Origin: Luteibaculum oceani
GTDB taxonomy: Bacteria > Bacteroidota > Bacteroidia > Flavobacteriales_D > Luteibaculaceae
DNA length: 64,000 nucleotides
NCBI RefSeq assembly: GCF_007995015.1
Contig: NZ_VORB01000004.1
Span: 186,001 to 250,000, forward strand
Direction: 5' to 3'
Shown: piece by piece, positions 51,956 through 61,682 of the stretch
Numbering within the stretch: the first letter of the stretch is position 1
Layout: each line of letters opens with the position of its first letter
The notes under the pieces: model-generated
What the model saw: the letters and a program-made list of their open reading frames with translations, nothing else
Told to the model about the DNA's origin: nothing
Database searches by the model: none
Program-made: the position numbers and the translations under genes

Positions 51956-52558
51956 ATGAAATACATCAATAAGGATCACGAAGCCGCTGCCAATCTTCAC
52001 AGTAAAGGAGAATTTGACAAAGCTATTTTGGCCTACGAAAAAGTGTTAGAAGCCTTTCCAAATCATCCAGATGTACTTTCTGACCGAGGCACCACCTACT
52101 TATTGATGGAGAAATACAACTTGGCCATTATTGATTTTAATGAGGCGGTTAACCTGGAGCCTAATCGGGCTTTTAGATATTCCGCAAGGGCTTTTGCAAA
52201 GGATAGGATGGGTGATTTAGACGGTGCTATTGCAGATTACCAAAAGGCTATTGAACTAGATCCCGAAGATGCTATAGCCTACAACAATTTGGGAGTTTTA
52301 ATGGAAAATAGGGGAATGAGAAAACAAGCCAATACCCTCTATCAGTTTGCAGATAAAATCAACAATGAGCACAACCAAGCTTTTACGCCTCCCATTAAAA
52401 CAGAGGAAAAAATAGAAAAAGGACCAACTGAAGCATTCCAAACTTTCGAAAATGAAAATCCAAGTAAACAAGACATTTATAAATCACTTTTAACCCGTTC
52501 TGGATTAAAGGACTTCTTTAGATTTGTCTTTAATGGATTTAAACTCCCAAAAAAATAG
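51956..52558 (+). CDS. TPR protein
   Basis: This 200-residue protein has about three tandem tetratricopeptide repeats at ~10-115: AKLHSKGEFDKAILAYEKVL-like helices, then YLLMEKYNLAIIDFNEAVNL and GDLDGAIADYQKAIELDPED with AYNNLGVLMENRGM. The C-terminal ~60 residues are a charged linker and an aromatic tail. There is no signal peptide. TPRs mediate protein contacts and the partner is unknown. Its end overlaps the AddB-like gene by 26 nt. Confidence 0.85.
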   Translation: MKYINKDHEAAANLHSKGEFDKAILAYEKVLEAFPNHPDVLSDRGTTYLLMEKYNLAIIDFNEAVNLEPNRAFRYSARAFAKDRMGDLDGAIADYQKAIELDPEDAIAYNNLGVLMENRGMRKQANTLYQFADKINNEHNQAFTPPIKTEEKIEKGPTEAFQTFENENPSKQDIYKSLLTRSGLKDFFRFVFNGFKLPKK

Positions 52559-55244
52559 TTTTCTCCACCAAGTTTGGAAAGAGGCTAAACGCATAATATC
52601 TACAGGGACCGAGCTTACCCTGATTCTTCCATCGGCAAGATCTATTGCTTATATAAAGCAAATAGCAGCCCGGGATAACGATACTTTTCTACTCCCCGAA
52701 ATCACCACCCTTTCTGCTTTTGCCAATAAGTTCCACCCTATAGAACAGGGAGACGAAATGGCACTGCTTATCTGTTTGTACGAGGAATATAGCAAGCTTA
52801 ACCTCCCAGAATCTAAATCCTTCGAATCCTTTATTCCCATAGGAAAAACTCTACTAAACGACTTTAATGAAATTGATTTAGCAGCCGTTGATGCCTCTAA
52901 AATCTTTGTTAACCTCGAAGGAATTAAAGAATTGGAAGCGTGGAATTTGGATCCCGATGAGCTCAATATTTCCCAAAAGAATTACAGTGCCTTTTGGCAA
53001 AAACTAGGTGCACTTTATTTAAATTTCTCAAATGCCCTCGACAAAAAAGGATTAAGCTATACGGGGAAAAAATACCTCGAACTTTCAAAAAGCTCGCATC
53101 AATATGATGGATTTTGTCTTTTCGCTGGATTCAATATTCTTTCGAAAGCTGAGCAAGGATTTATAAGGCAGTTTCTATCTAACGGGAAATTAATTTTGGA
53201 GGAGGATAGCTCATTTACTCATATTCCCAACCACGAATCCAAATTGCGTCTTCCCGATATTTTTCAGCCTCAGCGAGATATCTTAATACAAACTCAATTT
53301 ACCAAGGTTCCAAAAACCATAAATATCAATGAGCATAACGAAAGTAACACTGCAGTCGATTATTGCCTAGAGCAACTAGAACAACTTTCCACCCAACAAA
53401 TTAGCTCTACTGCCATTGTTTTACCCAACACAGATCTAGTTAAACGATTCTTGGAACGTTGGCCCAATAGCATACCTGCACCCAATATAAGTGCGGGACT
53501 TAAACTAAAAAATCTACCCATTTATGCCTTTTTACAGGGGATTCTTAATGCCTTAAGCGATAAACAAGGTAACTTCTACTCCTGGCAATCCATAGCACCC
53601 TTGCTAGGAGGGCTAGTGGGGAAAAGTAAATTGGAATATCAAGATTTCGAGGCTATTAAATCGGAATTTATAGACTGGGAAAGAATTAAAGAGCTTACCC
53701 AGCCCGGACATGCAATTGAAATACTACCCATAATTGAAAACAACGCTGTTGCCGACTGGCCATCTCTTCTTTACAAATTCCTAGAAAAACAACATTTAAT
53801 TGGTGAGGAGGAAAACTTCTTTTTTCATCACTGGGCTGAAATTATCGACACCAATATCAAATTGTTAACAGACTCCAATTTACTTGCTGGGGTTAGCCCT
53901 CAATTTTTGCTAAAAACTACCCTGAGGGAAGTAGGTGAAGTTGGTATTCCCATCAAAGGAGACCGATTTAGTGGACCACAAATTTTAGGTCCCCTAGAAA
54001 TGAGGAACCTCGACTTTGAAAACATCTTTCTATTCGAAGTAAATGAAGGGAATTTCCCAGCTCGGGTAAGAGATAAAACGTACTTACCCAACGATTTACG
54101 AGCTCATTTTAAATTACCTCTTTTTAGGCAAAAAGAACATATCTACGGATATTATTTTTACCGGTTATTCTATCGAGTAAATCGAATGGAGGTATTTTAT
54201 TCTAATCAGGAGGGGTTAGATCCTACCCTGCCATCTCGGTACATCAAGCAACTGGAAAATGAAGTACCCATAAATTCAGAGTGCCAAATAATTCATAGAA
54301 AACTTCTTTCCAAAACGGTTTTCAAACCCGTAGTTGAACCTACGAAATTCGAAATGACAGAAGAAATACGAAATGAAATTTTAACTCATTTCAAAACAAG
54401 AGGTATAAGCGTATCTTCCTTTAATAAATTTATTTCGTGCCCTCTAGATTTTTATTTTAGGTACATTCTCAAGGCTCCTGAAAAAGCAAAACCTGGCGAA
54501 TTCCCAGATAAAAATTTCGGCTCTCTTTTTCACGACACCCTCGAATTAGCATACAAGCAATTCAAAAAAGACGATAGCCCTTTACACTTAACAATGGACT
54601 TAATAAGGACTATTGAAAAAAGTGCATTTGAAATTTTAGAGGATAAAACAAAAGAAGCTTTTGGGGAGGCACAAAATTTAGATCCCAAGTTCTTAATTCA
54701 CGGGCATTCCTGTAAAGTACTAATAGAAAACTGGTTTAAAGAAGAAAAAAAGCTAATTGCAAATCACAAGAAAGTATTACTTCACGGAATTGAATTAAAT
54801 CTAGAACGCACTTACCCAATTCAAACTGCGTTCGGAGAGTTTCCACTAAAAATTAGAGGGTTTGTGGATAGAGTTCACGAAGCGGATGGGATGCATTACG
54901 TTTTGGATTTTAAAACCAAGGAATTAAAGGAAACCAAGATAAATTTCACTGAGAAGAATAACGAATATGGCCTTAAATATTTGCGCAATGACCTTCGATT
55001 ACAACTGATGGTTTATGCAATGCTTTATTATGACACCTTTAATAAAATTAGCCAACCCGTACTTTATTCCCCCATTAAGGTGAGTCTTGGATTCAAGCCA
55101 TTGTTGGTTCCAAAAGGCGAAAATTACATTCCAGAATTAAAACAAATCCTTTTGGGAGGGATTTCAGATGCCCTTAATGAAATTCTGGGAGAAGAGGTTT
55201 TACAGCACAACAGTGAAAGCCAATACTGCGAATATTGCAAATAA
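52533..55244 (+). CDS. AddB/RexB-like PD-(D/E)XK nuclease
   Basis: From the ATG at 52533 the protein has 903 residues; an upstream TTG adds three. It has an inactivated helicase-like body (no Walker A) and a C-terminal RecB-family nuclease. The nuclease shows FGSLFHDTLELA, VDRVHEADGMHYVLDFKTKE with Asp792 and Lys794, and LRLQLMVYAMLYY. Cys636 (SCPLDFYF) and the terminal CEYC (Cys899, Cys902) fit three of the four cysteines that hold the 4Fe-4S cluster in AddB. The fourth is missing because the protein ends one residue later. It is the likely partner of the AddA-like gene at 47015. Confidence 0.82.
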   Translation: MDLNSQKNSFLHQVWKEAKRIISTGTELTLILPSARSIAYIKQIAARDNDTFLLPEITTLSAFANKFHPIEQGDEMALLICLYEEYSKLNLPESKSFESFIPIGKTLLNDFNEIDLAAVDASKIFVNLEGIKELEAWNLDPDELNISQKNYSAFWQKLGALYLNFSNALDKKGLSYTGKKYLELSKSSHQYDGFCLFAGFNILSKAEQGFIRQFLSNGKLILEEDSSFTHIPNHESKLRLPDIFQPQRDILIQTQFTKVPKTININEHNESNTAVDYCLEQLEQLSTQQISSTAIVLPNTDLVKRFLERWPNSIPAPNISAGLKLKNLPIYAFLQGILNALSDKQGNFYSWQSIAPLLGGLVGKSKLEYQDFEAIKSEFIDWERIKELTQPGHAIEILPIIENNAVADWPSLLYKFLEKQHLIGEEENFFFHHWAEIIDTNIKLLTDSNLLAGVSPQFLLKTTLREVGEVGIPIKGDRFSGPQILGPLEMRNLDFENIFLFEVNEGNFPARVRDKTYLPNDLRAHFKLPLFRQKEHIYGYYFYRLFYRVNRMEVFYSNQEGLDPTLPSRYIKQLENEVPINSECQIIHRKLLSKTVFKPVVEPTKFEMTEEIRNEILTHFKTRGISVSSFNKFISCPLDFYFRYILKAPEKAKPGEFPDKNFGSLFHDTLELAYKQFKKDDSPLHLTMDLIRTIEKSAFEILEDKTKEAFGEAQNLDPKFLIHGHSCKVLIENWFKEEKKLIANHKKVLLHGIELNLERTYPIQTAFGEFPLKIRGFVDRVHEADGMHYVLDFKTKELKETKINFTEKNNEYGLKYLRNDLRLQLMVYAMLYYDTFNKISQPVLYSPIKVSLGFKPLLVPKGENYIPELKQILLGGISDALNEILGEEVLQHNSESQYCEYCK

Positions 55245-55266
55245 AAAAGGCTCTGTTACCAGAGCC
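55243..55266 (-). terminator. Terminator of the OmpR-type regulator gene
   Basis: On the minus strand the stem GGCTCTG/CAGAGCC has a 4-nt loop and is followed by six T. It lies 70 nt past the regulator stop and just beyond the convergent nuclease stop. Confidence 0.8.
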
Positions 55267-55335
55267 CCAAAAACAAAAAAGCAGAAACCAGGAAGACGCT
55301 TTATTATACAGACGTAATCTCTAAGGTTCAGTTGC

Positions 55336-56037
55336 CTAATCCAGCACTAACCTATACCCTACTCCGTGCACCGATTTAAAATACTGTGGATTCTTGGGGT
55401 CGGGTTCAAAATCCTTTCTGAATTGGACTAAAAAATTATCTATGGTTCTCGTTCCTGGAGGATTTTCATTGCCCCAAACCACATCTAGAATCTCGTTTCG
55501 ATTAATGGCTTCCCCTTTACGAGAAATAAGCATTTTCAACACCATTGCCTCTTTGGGTGTAAGATGTCGCTCTTCACCATTTTTAGTACGCACCACAAAG
55601 GCCTCAAAATCGGCAACGGCTTCTCCAATTTCTATTCTCGACAATTGGCCCTCCGAAACATTCTTTTCTGTACGAAATAACAGTCGCTTTACCCTTAAAA
55701 GTAGCTCCTCTAGATCAAAAGGCTTTGGGAGATAATCATCTGCCCCAAGCTTAAGTCCTCTTTTTCTTTCTTCGGGAGATGATCGAGCGCTTAAGAACAT
55801 TACTGGAGTGTAAGAGTCCTTTAGTCGAATATGTTCACAGACCGCGTAGCCATCTATTTCGGGTAGCATTACGTCTAAGATAACGAGATCGAACTTGGAG
55901 TTAGAATACAGCTTAATAGCTTCTTCCCCAGTTTGAGCACAAACAACCTGGTATCCCTCTAACTCGAGGTTTAAACTAATTACCGACTGCAAGTGCTCTT
56001 CGTCTTCAACGAATAATATTTTTTTAGTTGAGGCCAT
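55336..56037 (-). CDS. OmpR/PhoB-type response regulator
   Basis: The protein has 233 residues. The receiver domain has the acidic pair near 11-12 (FVEDEEH), the phosphoacceptor Asp55 in LVILDVMLPEIDG, and a conserved Lys in YLPKPFDLEELL. The C-terminal winged helix is ERHLTPKEAMVLKMLISRKGE, NRNEILDVVWG, TIDNFLVQFRKDFE and SVHGVGYRLVLD. The sensor is not adjacent. It is divergent from the metalloprotease gene. Confidence 0.92.
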   Translation of the reverse strand: MASTKKILFVEDEEHLQSVISLNLELEGYQVVCAQTGEEAIKLYSNSKFDLVILDVMLPEIDGYAVCEHIRLKDSYTPVMFLSARSSPEERKRGLKLGADDYLPKPFDLEELLLRVKRLLFRTEKNVSEGQLSRIEIGEAVADFEAFVVRTKNGEERHLTPKEAMVLKMLISRKGEAINRNEILDVVWGNENPPGTRTIDNFLVQFRKDFEPDPKNPQYFKSVHGVGYRLVLD

Positions 56038-56101
56038 TTTGGGAATGCAATTTTTTGGTATTCAACAATTATTTTCGATAAGTGTTACGTATTAATAATT
56101 A

Positions 56102-56109
56102 TACTTTTG
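56102..56109 (+). promoter_or_regulatory. -7 box of the metalloprotease gene
   Basis: TACTTTTG is an exact TAnnTTTG match, 46 nt before the preferred ATG at 56155. The -33 region contains GTGTTACG, only a weak match. Confidence 0.55.
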
Positions 56110-56154
56110 TTAGCCCTCGACAAAGGGCCTGATTTTAAACGTTTTACAAACCAT

Positions 56155-59100
56155 ATGAAACGGAACTTAAACCATTTCAAAGTATTCTTAACCATCCTAC
56201 TTGCCATGGTGGCAACAGGAATATTTGCACAGACAGAACCCTGTAGTTTTGATAAGGTTCACCAGCAACAATTGCAGGTCGACCCTATCTACAAAGCAGC
56301 CGTTGATGCACAAAATAAAGCATTTCAACGCTACATCAAGGAAAAAGCTACTCGTGCGGATAAAGAAAACGAAAAAGCCCCAGTTATTACCATTCCAATG
56401 GTATTCCATATTATTCACCTAGGTGAGAATGTTGGAGAAGGGTCTAACCTTACAGACGAACAAATTATTTCTTCTGTAGAGGGATTAAATATCCAATACA
56501 GAAACCAAAATCCTGATGGATCTATTTACGACCCAGATGGAACAGATCTTGAATTCGAATTCTGTTTGGCTAAGAGAGATCCTAACGGACAGCCCACGAC
56601 TGGAATCAATCGCGTTGACGGAAGATCTGTTGCCAACTACGAATCTCAAGGGATTATTAGCTCTAACGAGGTTCAAATAAAAGATTTATCACGTTGGGAT
56701 AATACCAAGTATTACAACGTTTGGGTTGTAGCGATGATCGATGGACAGAACCCTTGGGGTGGAGGAACCAAAGGTTACGCCTACTTCCCAGGAGCTGCTG
56801 CATCTAGAGATGGAACGGTAATTCTTTTCAATGAAACGGGATACGATCCAGACGGTTCAAGAGGGTTAAAAGGAAATGGCCAATTAGCTGGTCAAAGCCC
56901 TGACAACGGTACTATGGTACACGAAGTTGGACACTCTTTTGCACTTTATCACACATTTGAAGGTGCAAACTCAAGTGGTGGAAACTGCCCCCCTGCTGAG
57001 GGAGCTGGAGAATGCTCCACCAAGGGTGATCGCGTTTGTGACACGGATCCACATGACAGCCATTTAGGTACATGTAAGCAAGGAACCGACAATAACCCTT
57101 GCACAGGTAATCCATACGGGATAAACGTTACTCGCAACTACATGAACTACACTAATTGCGGTAACTTAATATACACTCCTGGCCAACGCGATAGAATTAG
57201 ATTCACTCTAGAAAACTCTCGTTCTTACTTTAATCAAACCGGAACACCAGCTGCTTGTGTACCCGTTTTCGAACACGATATCGCCATTCTCGACATTTTT
57301 AGTCCAGTTGGTTTTTATTGCGACGAAAATGTAATTGGTGAAATAAAAGTCAAGAACAACGGACAGAATACCATCACCGACTTCCAAATCGAATATGGAG
57401 TAAACGGCAATATTCTAAACACCTACACTTGGACGGGAAGCTTAGCTAGTCAAGCGGAAGAAATGGTAGTTCTTCCAAGTATTAATGTCTCTGTTGGAGC
57501 CCACAATTTCTTTGCCCAAGTAAAGGCGAATTCAATAAATGGTGGAAATGCGGATGAATTCAACAGCAACGATTACCAAGATCAAACTTTCGAAGTAATT
57601 GAAGGGTCTACTGTAACCGTTAAGGTTTGGGATTATGAAGCCTCTGATATCATTCAATTCGTTACCACATCCGGAAACGTAGTTATAGATTTCCCATTGA
57701 AAAATGCTTCTGGAGATCCATTTGAACAAGATTTTTGCTTACCCAATGACGATTGCTACAAATTTGTTTATAAGGATGCAGTTTTCGTTCACCCACAAGT
57801 AGGTGGTACTCCGCCATCATACGAGATTATAGAACCATCCAAAGGATTCGTAATTGAGTCTGGTTACGACAATAATCCACCAATGACAGGTAATCCTTAT
57901 GATGATGAGACAGAAGATTTCTGTATGCCTTTCGATCCAGGTTTTATTACCGCAGATTTTTACGCATCTAGAACAATAGTACCAGTAAACGAAACGGTAA
58001 CCTTTTTTGATCTTTCAAAAAATAGCCAAGGTGAATCCCCTACTTCATGGGAATGGGATTTTGGTGATGGAAGTACAAAAGGAACACTACAGGTGCAAAA
58101 CCATATTTACACTACACCAGGTGTATACACGGTTAGCCTAGTAGCAGACAACAATGTTCTACCAGATACCGCAGTTAAAAAGCACTATATCCGGGTAGTG
58201 AGCACTATTACTGGCTGTGATAAATACAATAACCTACTAGCAGGAGAAATTTCTACAACTTATAACAATGTAGGAGGCCAACCTGGTAGTTTGCCTGGGC
58301 AAAATGCATACAACTTAAGAGAATATGCCGAGCGCTTTTTTGCTGATAGCGCCAGTAAACTTCAAAAATTGGAGTTAAGAGTTAAGTCAATGAATATTGT
58401 TGACCCAACTCGAAACTTTGTCATCACCATTTATGACGGAGGTTTTACAGGAGACGCGCCAGGAAAAGTTCTAGCGGAAGAAAGGGTACCGCTTAGTGAC
58501 CTAACCAGCGGAGTGAACACCATTCTTCTGGAAGATTTGCCACAGGTAGACCAATTCTTCTTTGTTGGATTTAAAACCGAAGACCCTGCCGATGAAGTAC
58601 TTATTGGTTTAGCCCCTTACCGTGGTGATGACGATTTCAGTAACACGGCATTTGCAGATTCGTCTGGATCTTGGGATGAACTGAAAAACTTTATTCCAGA
58701 AGCTTCAGCCACTTCTTTCGATATTAAAGCAACATTGAGTTTCATTCCTTACGCTGAAGGATTTACTTCCGTTCCAAAAGTATGTGCGGGAATTCCATTT
58801 GAAATCAATGCTTCTTTCTCTGAAAATGCTAGTACTTATAAGTGGAACCTGCCTACGAATGCTTCAAAAACAAGCTCAAATAAGGAGGTTGACCAGATTG
58901 CATTTATCGAAGGTGGAAATTACAGTCTAGAATTAGTAGTATCTGGAGGATGTAGTCTTAAAGACACAACCTATGTTGATATTCAAGTTGATTCAGTACC
59001 TAAAGTAACGATAGAGGTTACTGATGATATTTGTAACCAACAAAACGGTACAGCAACTGCAGTTAAACGTGGTGGGTCTGGAGCAAATGACTTCACATGG

Positions 59101-60231
59101 TCACCTGATCCAACCAATAAAGGAAATAAGTTGTACAACTTAACTCCTGGAAATTACACTTACACTTGGTCCGATGAAGCATGTGGCAAAACCAACGTAA
59201 CGCAACCATTTACGATTAAAGCTGTAAGCAAAGTACCCGATTTTAACATTGATGTGAAGCACACACAATGTGGTTTTTACAATGGTACTTTAACAGCCGT
59301 TACAGACGGTTTAACCAACTACACTTATGAATGGACTAAATCTAGTGACCCAAGCTTCATAAAAAACACCGCAGCTATAGGTAACTTATCACCGGGCACA
59401 TACACCGCAAAAGTTTCATTTGCAGGATGTTCTCCTACAACCAAAATCGCAGAGGTATTTGCTTCCGATTCAACTTTAGGAACAGTTTCCGAAATTCCAG
59501 CGGTTTGTGCTGGAGAAGTGGTAACCCTTACTGCCCAGGGTGGTGATTCGCTAAAATGGTTCTTTATGAACGGTGAGTTATTCCTTAATAACCAAACTAC
59601 TGTTGTTGTAGATACACCAAACACAGCTCGTTACAGGGTAATTTTCTACGGTGATCCAGGATGTACTTTAGAGAAAATTACAGGGGTTACCATTAAACCA
59701 GCTGCGATGGCCTTTGCAAAAGTTGCTACGGAGGATAGCCTAGAATATAGAGATACTGCGGTGGTTAACATAGCCCTTGGAGAGCTTGCTTTATTCTCCT
59801 CTTCTGGAAGTGTTACGCAGGGTGTTGAGTGGGATTTTGGAGATGGATCTCCGGTTAAATCAACAAGAAACCCTTCGCACAGGTACCAGCAAGAAGGAAT
59901 GTACTTGGTAACACTATTTGCAAATAACAATGGTTGTACCGATCAGGATTCTGTATGGGTTCTTGCTGAAAACAAACCCATTACGGGTATGGATCAACTT
60001 GAACAAATAGGAGTAAGTATTTACCCCAACCCGTTTAAGTCCATTATTAATATTAAAGCAAATACCACAGGTACTTTTGAAATTGTTGACCTCACTGGTA
60101 AAACACTTTTATCTGGAAACCTTGATAGAAGATTAACCTTGGATATGGAACCGTATTCCTCTGGTATTTACTTTGTGAAATTCAATACAGATCGGGGTCG
60201 AGCTACCACAAAAATCACTCGAATCGATTAA
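56155..60231 (+). CDS. Secreted M43 (pappalysin-like) metalloprotease, T9SS
   Basis: From the ATG at 56155 the protein has 1358 residues and begins with a signal peptide (KVFLTILLAMVATGIFAQ). A longer frame starting at 56107 would place extra residues before it and lies right at the promoter. The catalytic motif HEVGHSFALYH at 256-266 supplies three zinc ligands. A Met-turn NYMNYTNC follows. Two PKD domains show WEWDFGDGS and VEWDFGDGS. SprB/Ig-like repeats follow, and the last ~75 residues are a type A sorting domain (ISIYPNPFK-type, IVDLTGKTL, SGIYFVKFN). It is predicted to be an extracellular zinc endopeptidase exported by T9SS. Confidence 0.9.
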   Translation: MKRNLNHFKVFLTILLAMVATGIFAQTEPCSFDKVHQQQLQVDPIYKAAVDAQNKAFQRYIKEKATRADKENEKAPVITIPMVFHIIHLGENVGEGSNLTDEQIISSVEGLNIQYRNQNPDGSIYDPDGTDLEFEFCLAKRDPNGQPTTGINRVDGRSVANYESQGIISSNEVQIKDLSRWDNTKYYNVWVVAMIDGQNPWGGGTKGYAYFPGAAASRDGTVILFNETGYDPDGSRGLKGNGQLAGQSPDNGTMVHEVGHSFALYHTFEGANSSGGNCPPAEGAGECSTKGDRVCDTDPHDSHLGTCKQGTDNNPCTGNPYGINVTRNYMNYTNCGNLIYTPGQRDRIRFTLENSRSYFNQTGTPAACVPVFEHDIAILDIFSPVGFYCDENVIGEIKVKNNGQNTITDFQIEYGVNGNILNTYTWTGSLASQAEEMVVLPSINVSVGAHNFFAQVKANSINGGNADEFNSNDYQDQTFEVIEGSTVTVKVWDYEASDIIQFVTTSGNVVIDFPLKNASGDPFEQDFCLPNDDCYKFVYKDAVFVHPQVGGTPPSYEIIEPSKGFVIESGYDNNPPMTGNPYDDETEDFCMPFDPGFITADFYASRTIVPVNETVTFFDLSKNSQGESPTSWEWDFGDGSTKGTLQVQNHIYTTPGVYTVSLVADNNVLPDTAVKKHYIRVVSTITGCDKYNNLLAGEISTTYNNVGGQPGSLPGQNAYNLREYAERFFADSASKLQKLELRVKSMNIVDPTRNFVITIYDGGFTGDAPGKVLAEERVPLSDLTSGVNTILLEDLPQVDQFFFVGFKTEDPADEVLIGLAPYRGDDDFSNTAFADSSGSWDELKNFIPEASATSFDIKATLSFIPYAEGFTSVPKVCAGIPFEINASFSENASTYKWNLPTNASKTSSNKEVDQIAFIEGGNYSLELVVSGGCSLKDTTYVDIQVDSVPKVTIEVTDDICNQQNGTATAVKRGGSGANDFTWSPDPTNKGNKLYNLTPGNYTYTWSDEACGKTNVTQPFTIKAVSKVPDFNIDVKHTQCGFYNGTLTAVTDGLTNYTYEWTKSSDPSFIKNTAAIGNLSPGTYTAKVSFAGCSPTTKIAEVFASDSTLGTVSEIPAVCAGEVVTLTAQGGDSLKWFFMNGELFLNNQTTVVVDTPNTARYRVIFYGDPGCTLEKITGVTIKPAAMAFAKVATEDSLEYRDTAVVNIALGELALFSSSGSVTQGVEWDFGDGSPVKSTRNPSHRYQQEGMYLVTLFANNNGCTDQDSVWVLAENKPITGMDQLEQIGVSIYPNPFKSIINIKANTTGTFEIVDLTGKTLLSGNLDRRLTLDMEPYSSGIYFVKFNTDRGRATTKITRID

Positions 60232-60249
60232 TCAAATCGAACTGATAGA

Positions 60250-60278
60250 AAAAGCCACCTCCTTAAGGTGGCTTTTTT
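60250..60278 (+). terminator. Terminator after the metalloprotease gene
   Basis: A 10-bp stem AAAGCCACCT/AGGTGGCTTT has the loop CCTTA and is followed by T-rich sequence. Confidence 0.9.
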
Positions 60279-60312
60279 ACTTTTATACACTATGTTTTAG
60301 TAAAATTGCGGC

Positions 60313-60726
60313 ATGGAATTACCGTCTTTAGAGCAAATAAATTCTCTTTCGAAAAATACTTTGATGGAACATTGGGACATCAAATTCACCTATGTTTCTG
60401 AAAGTGAGTTATGGGCGACGATGCCTGTAAACAATAAGGTTAAACAACCTTACGGCTTGCTTCATGGCGGGGCCTCGGCAGCATTGGCTGAAACCGTAGG
60501 ATCTACTGGATCTGCATTATATGTTGATCCAAATAAATACATGGTGGTGGGAATAAATTTAACTGCGCACCACCTAAGAAGTGCAACCGAAGGATTAGTT
60601 ACGGCAAAGGGAAAAATTGTTCATCAAGGTAGAACAACCCATCTATGGGATATAGACATTTACAATGATGCAGGAAAATTGGTTAGTTCCTGCCGACTTA
60701 CCAATTTTATTAAAGAAAGGAAATAG
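60313..60726 (+). CDS. Hotdog thioesterase, likely DHNA-CoA thioesterase (MenI-like)
   Basis: This 137-residue hotdog-fold protein has KQPYGLLHGGASAALAETVGS near 47-67, with the helix that carries the catalytic acid, and the late GKIVHQGRTTHLWDIDIYND. This is the PaaI/YbgC-type thioesterase pattern shared by MenI, which hydrolyses 1,4-dihydroxy-2-naphthoyl-CoA in menaquinone synthesis. It begins the menF-menD-menA cluster, with only 2 nt to menF, so MenI is the most economical assignment. A generic acyl-CoA thioesterase is possible. Confidence 0.82.
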   Translation: MELPSLEQINSLSKNTLMEHWDIKFTYVSESELWATMPVNNKVKQPYGLLHGGASAALAETVGSTGSALYVDPNKYMVVGINLTAHHLRSATEGLVTAKGKIVHQGRTTHLWDIDIYNDAGKLVSSCRLTNFIKERK

Positions 60727-60728
60727 CC

Positions 60729-61682
60729 TTGGGTATTGGAATTAAGATATCCCATCCGAGCTTTTCTCCTCAATTTTCAGGTTTAGCTCAATCTTGTCCG
60801 GATTATCAAGCGGAAATTAGCATTGCACCCTTTTCAGGAGATCCGAGGCACTACAGATTTTCGGATAAATCATTTAAAGGGGTGCCATATTCAAGCCTGA
60901 AAACTTGGAATACACCCTCCACCTCTAAAGAAGATTATTTGAAATCTTTAGAGCAGGCTATAAGCCAAATTAAATCTGGCAACTTTGAAAAGGTTGTTCT
61001 TTCTAGAAGGAAGTTTTTCCCCTTGGGAAAGGAGAGCGTGAGCGCAATTCTATCCACCACCCCAAAACGGCTGGAAAATAAATTTTGCTATCACCTCCAT
61101 TTGTTGGAGGAGAACAAGGTTTGGATTGGAGCCACTCCAGAAATATTACTCAGTAAAAAGCAACAAGATTTCCTAACCTTTTCACTCGCCGGAACGGCAC
61201 TTAGTGAAAATGATTTTGGGCCAAAAGAATTTGAGGAACAAGAGTTTGTGACCAAGTATATTATAGATCAAGTTCCTTCTAATTCAATTAAGGTTTCTCA
61301 AGCACTTCCTACGAAATTCAAAAATCTCTTTCACCTAAAAAGTGAAATTACCTGGCACGACGAAAATAACAACGCGACCTACTATTTAAATAAGCTCCAT
61401 CCTACGCCTGCAGTATGTGGTATTCCCAGATCTTCAACCCAGGCTTTCATAATTGAGGAAGAACAAGTCCCAAGGGAATTGTACACAGGATATATTTATA
61501 TAAAATCCCTCGAAAAGGAATTAGCCTTTGTAAACTTGAGGTGCGGACAACTGTTCAATAATGGAGTCTTAATTTATGCTGGAGGTGGAATAACGGCCGA
61601 CAGTAATCCAGAAGCGGAGTGGCAGGAGACCGAAAATAAAATAAACGCCACCTTGATAGACATAATTAATGGCCATGAATAG
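60729..61682 (+). CDS. menF: Isochorismate synthase
   Basis: This 317-residue chorismate-utilising enzyme has FEKVVLSRR, IGATPEILLS, FSLAGTA, the late LHPTPAVCGIP and YAGGGITADSNPEAEWQET with the metal-binding Glu residues. The start is a TTG 2 nt after the thioesterase stop; I see no in-frame ATG that would keep the domain whole. It is shorter at the N-terminus than E. coli MenF. It converts chorismate to isochorismate, the entry to menaquinone. The end overlaps menD by 14 nt. Confidence 0.92.
   Translation: MGIGIKISHPSFSPQFSGLAQSCPDYQAEISIAPFSGDPRHYRFSDKSFKGVPYSSLKTWNTPSTSKEDYLKSLEQAISQIKSGNFEKVVLSRRKFFPLGKESVSAILSTTPKRLENKFCYHLHLLEENKVWIGATPEILLSKKQQDFLTFSLAGTALSENDFGPKEFEEQEFVTKYIIDQVPSNSIKVSQALPTKFKNLFHLKSEITWHDENNNATYYLNKLHPTPAVCGIPRSSTQAFIIEEEQVPRELYTGYIYIKSLEKELAFVNLRCGQLFNNGVLIYAGGGITADSNPEAEWQETENKINATLIDIINGHE

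Noticed and set aside
56107-56154. Upstream start for the metalloprotease
   Set aside because: It would begin right at the -7 promoter box and put 16 residues before a normal signal peptide.
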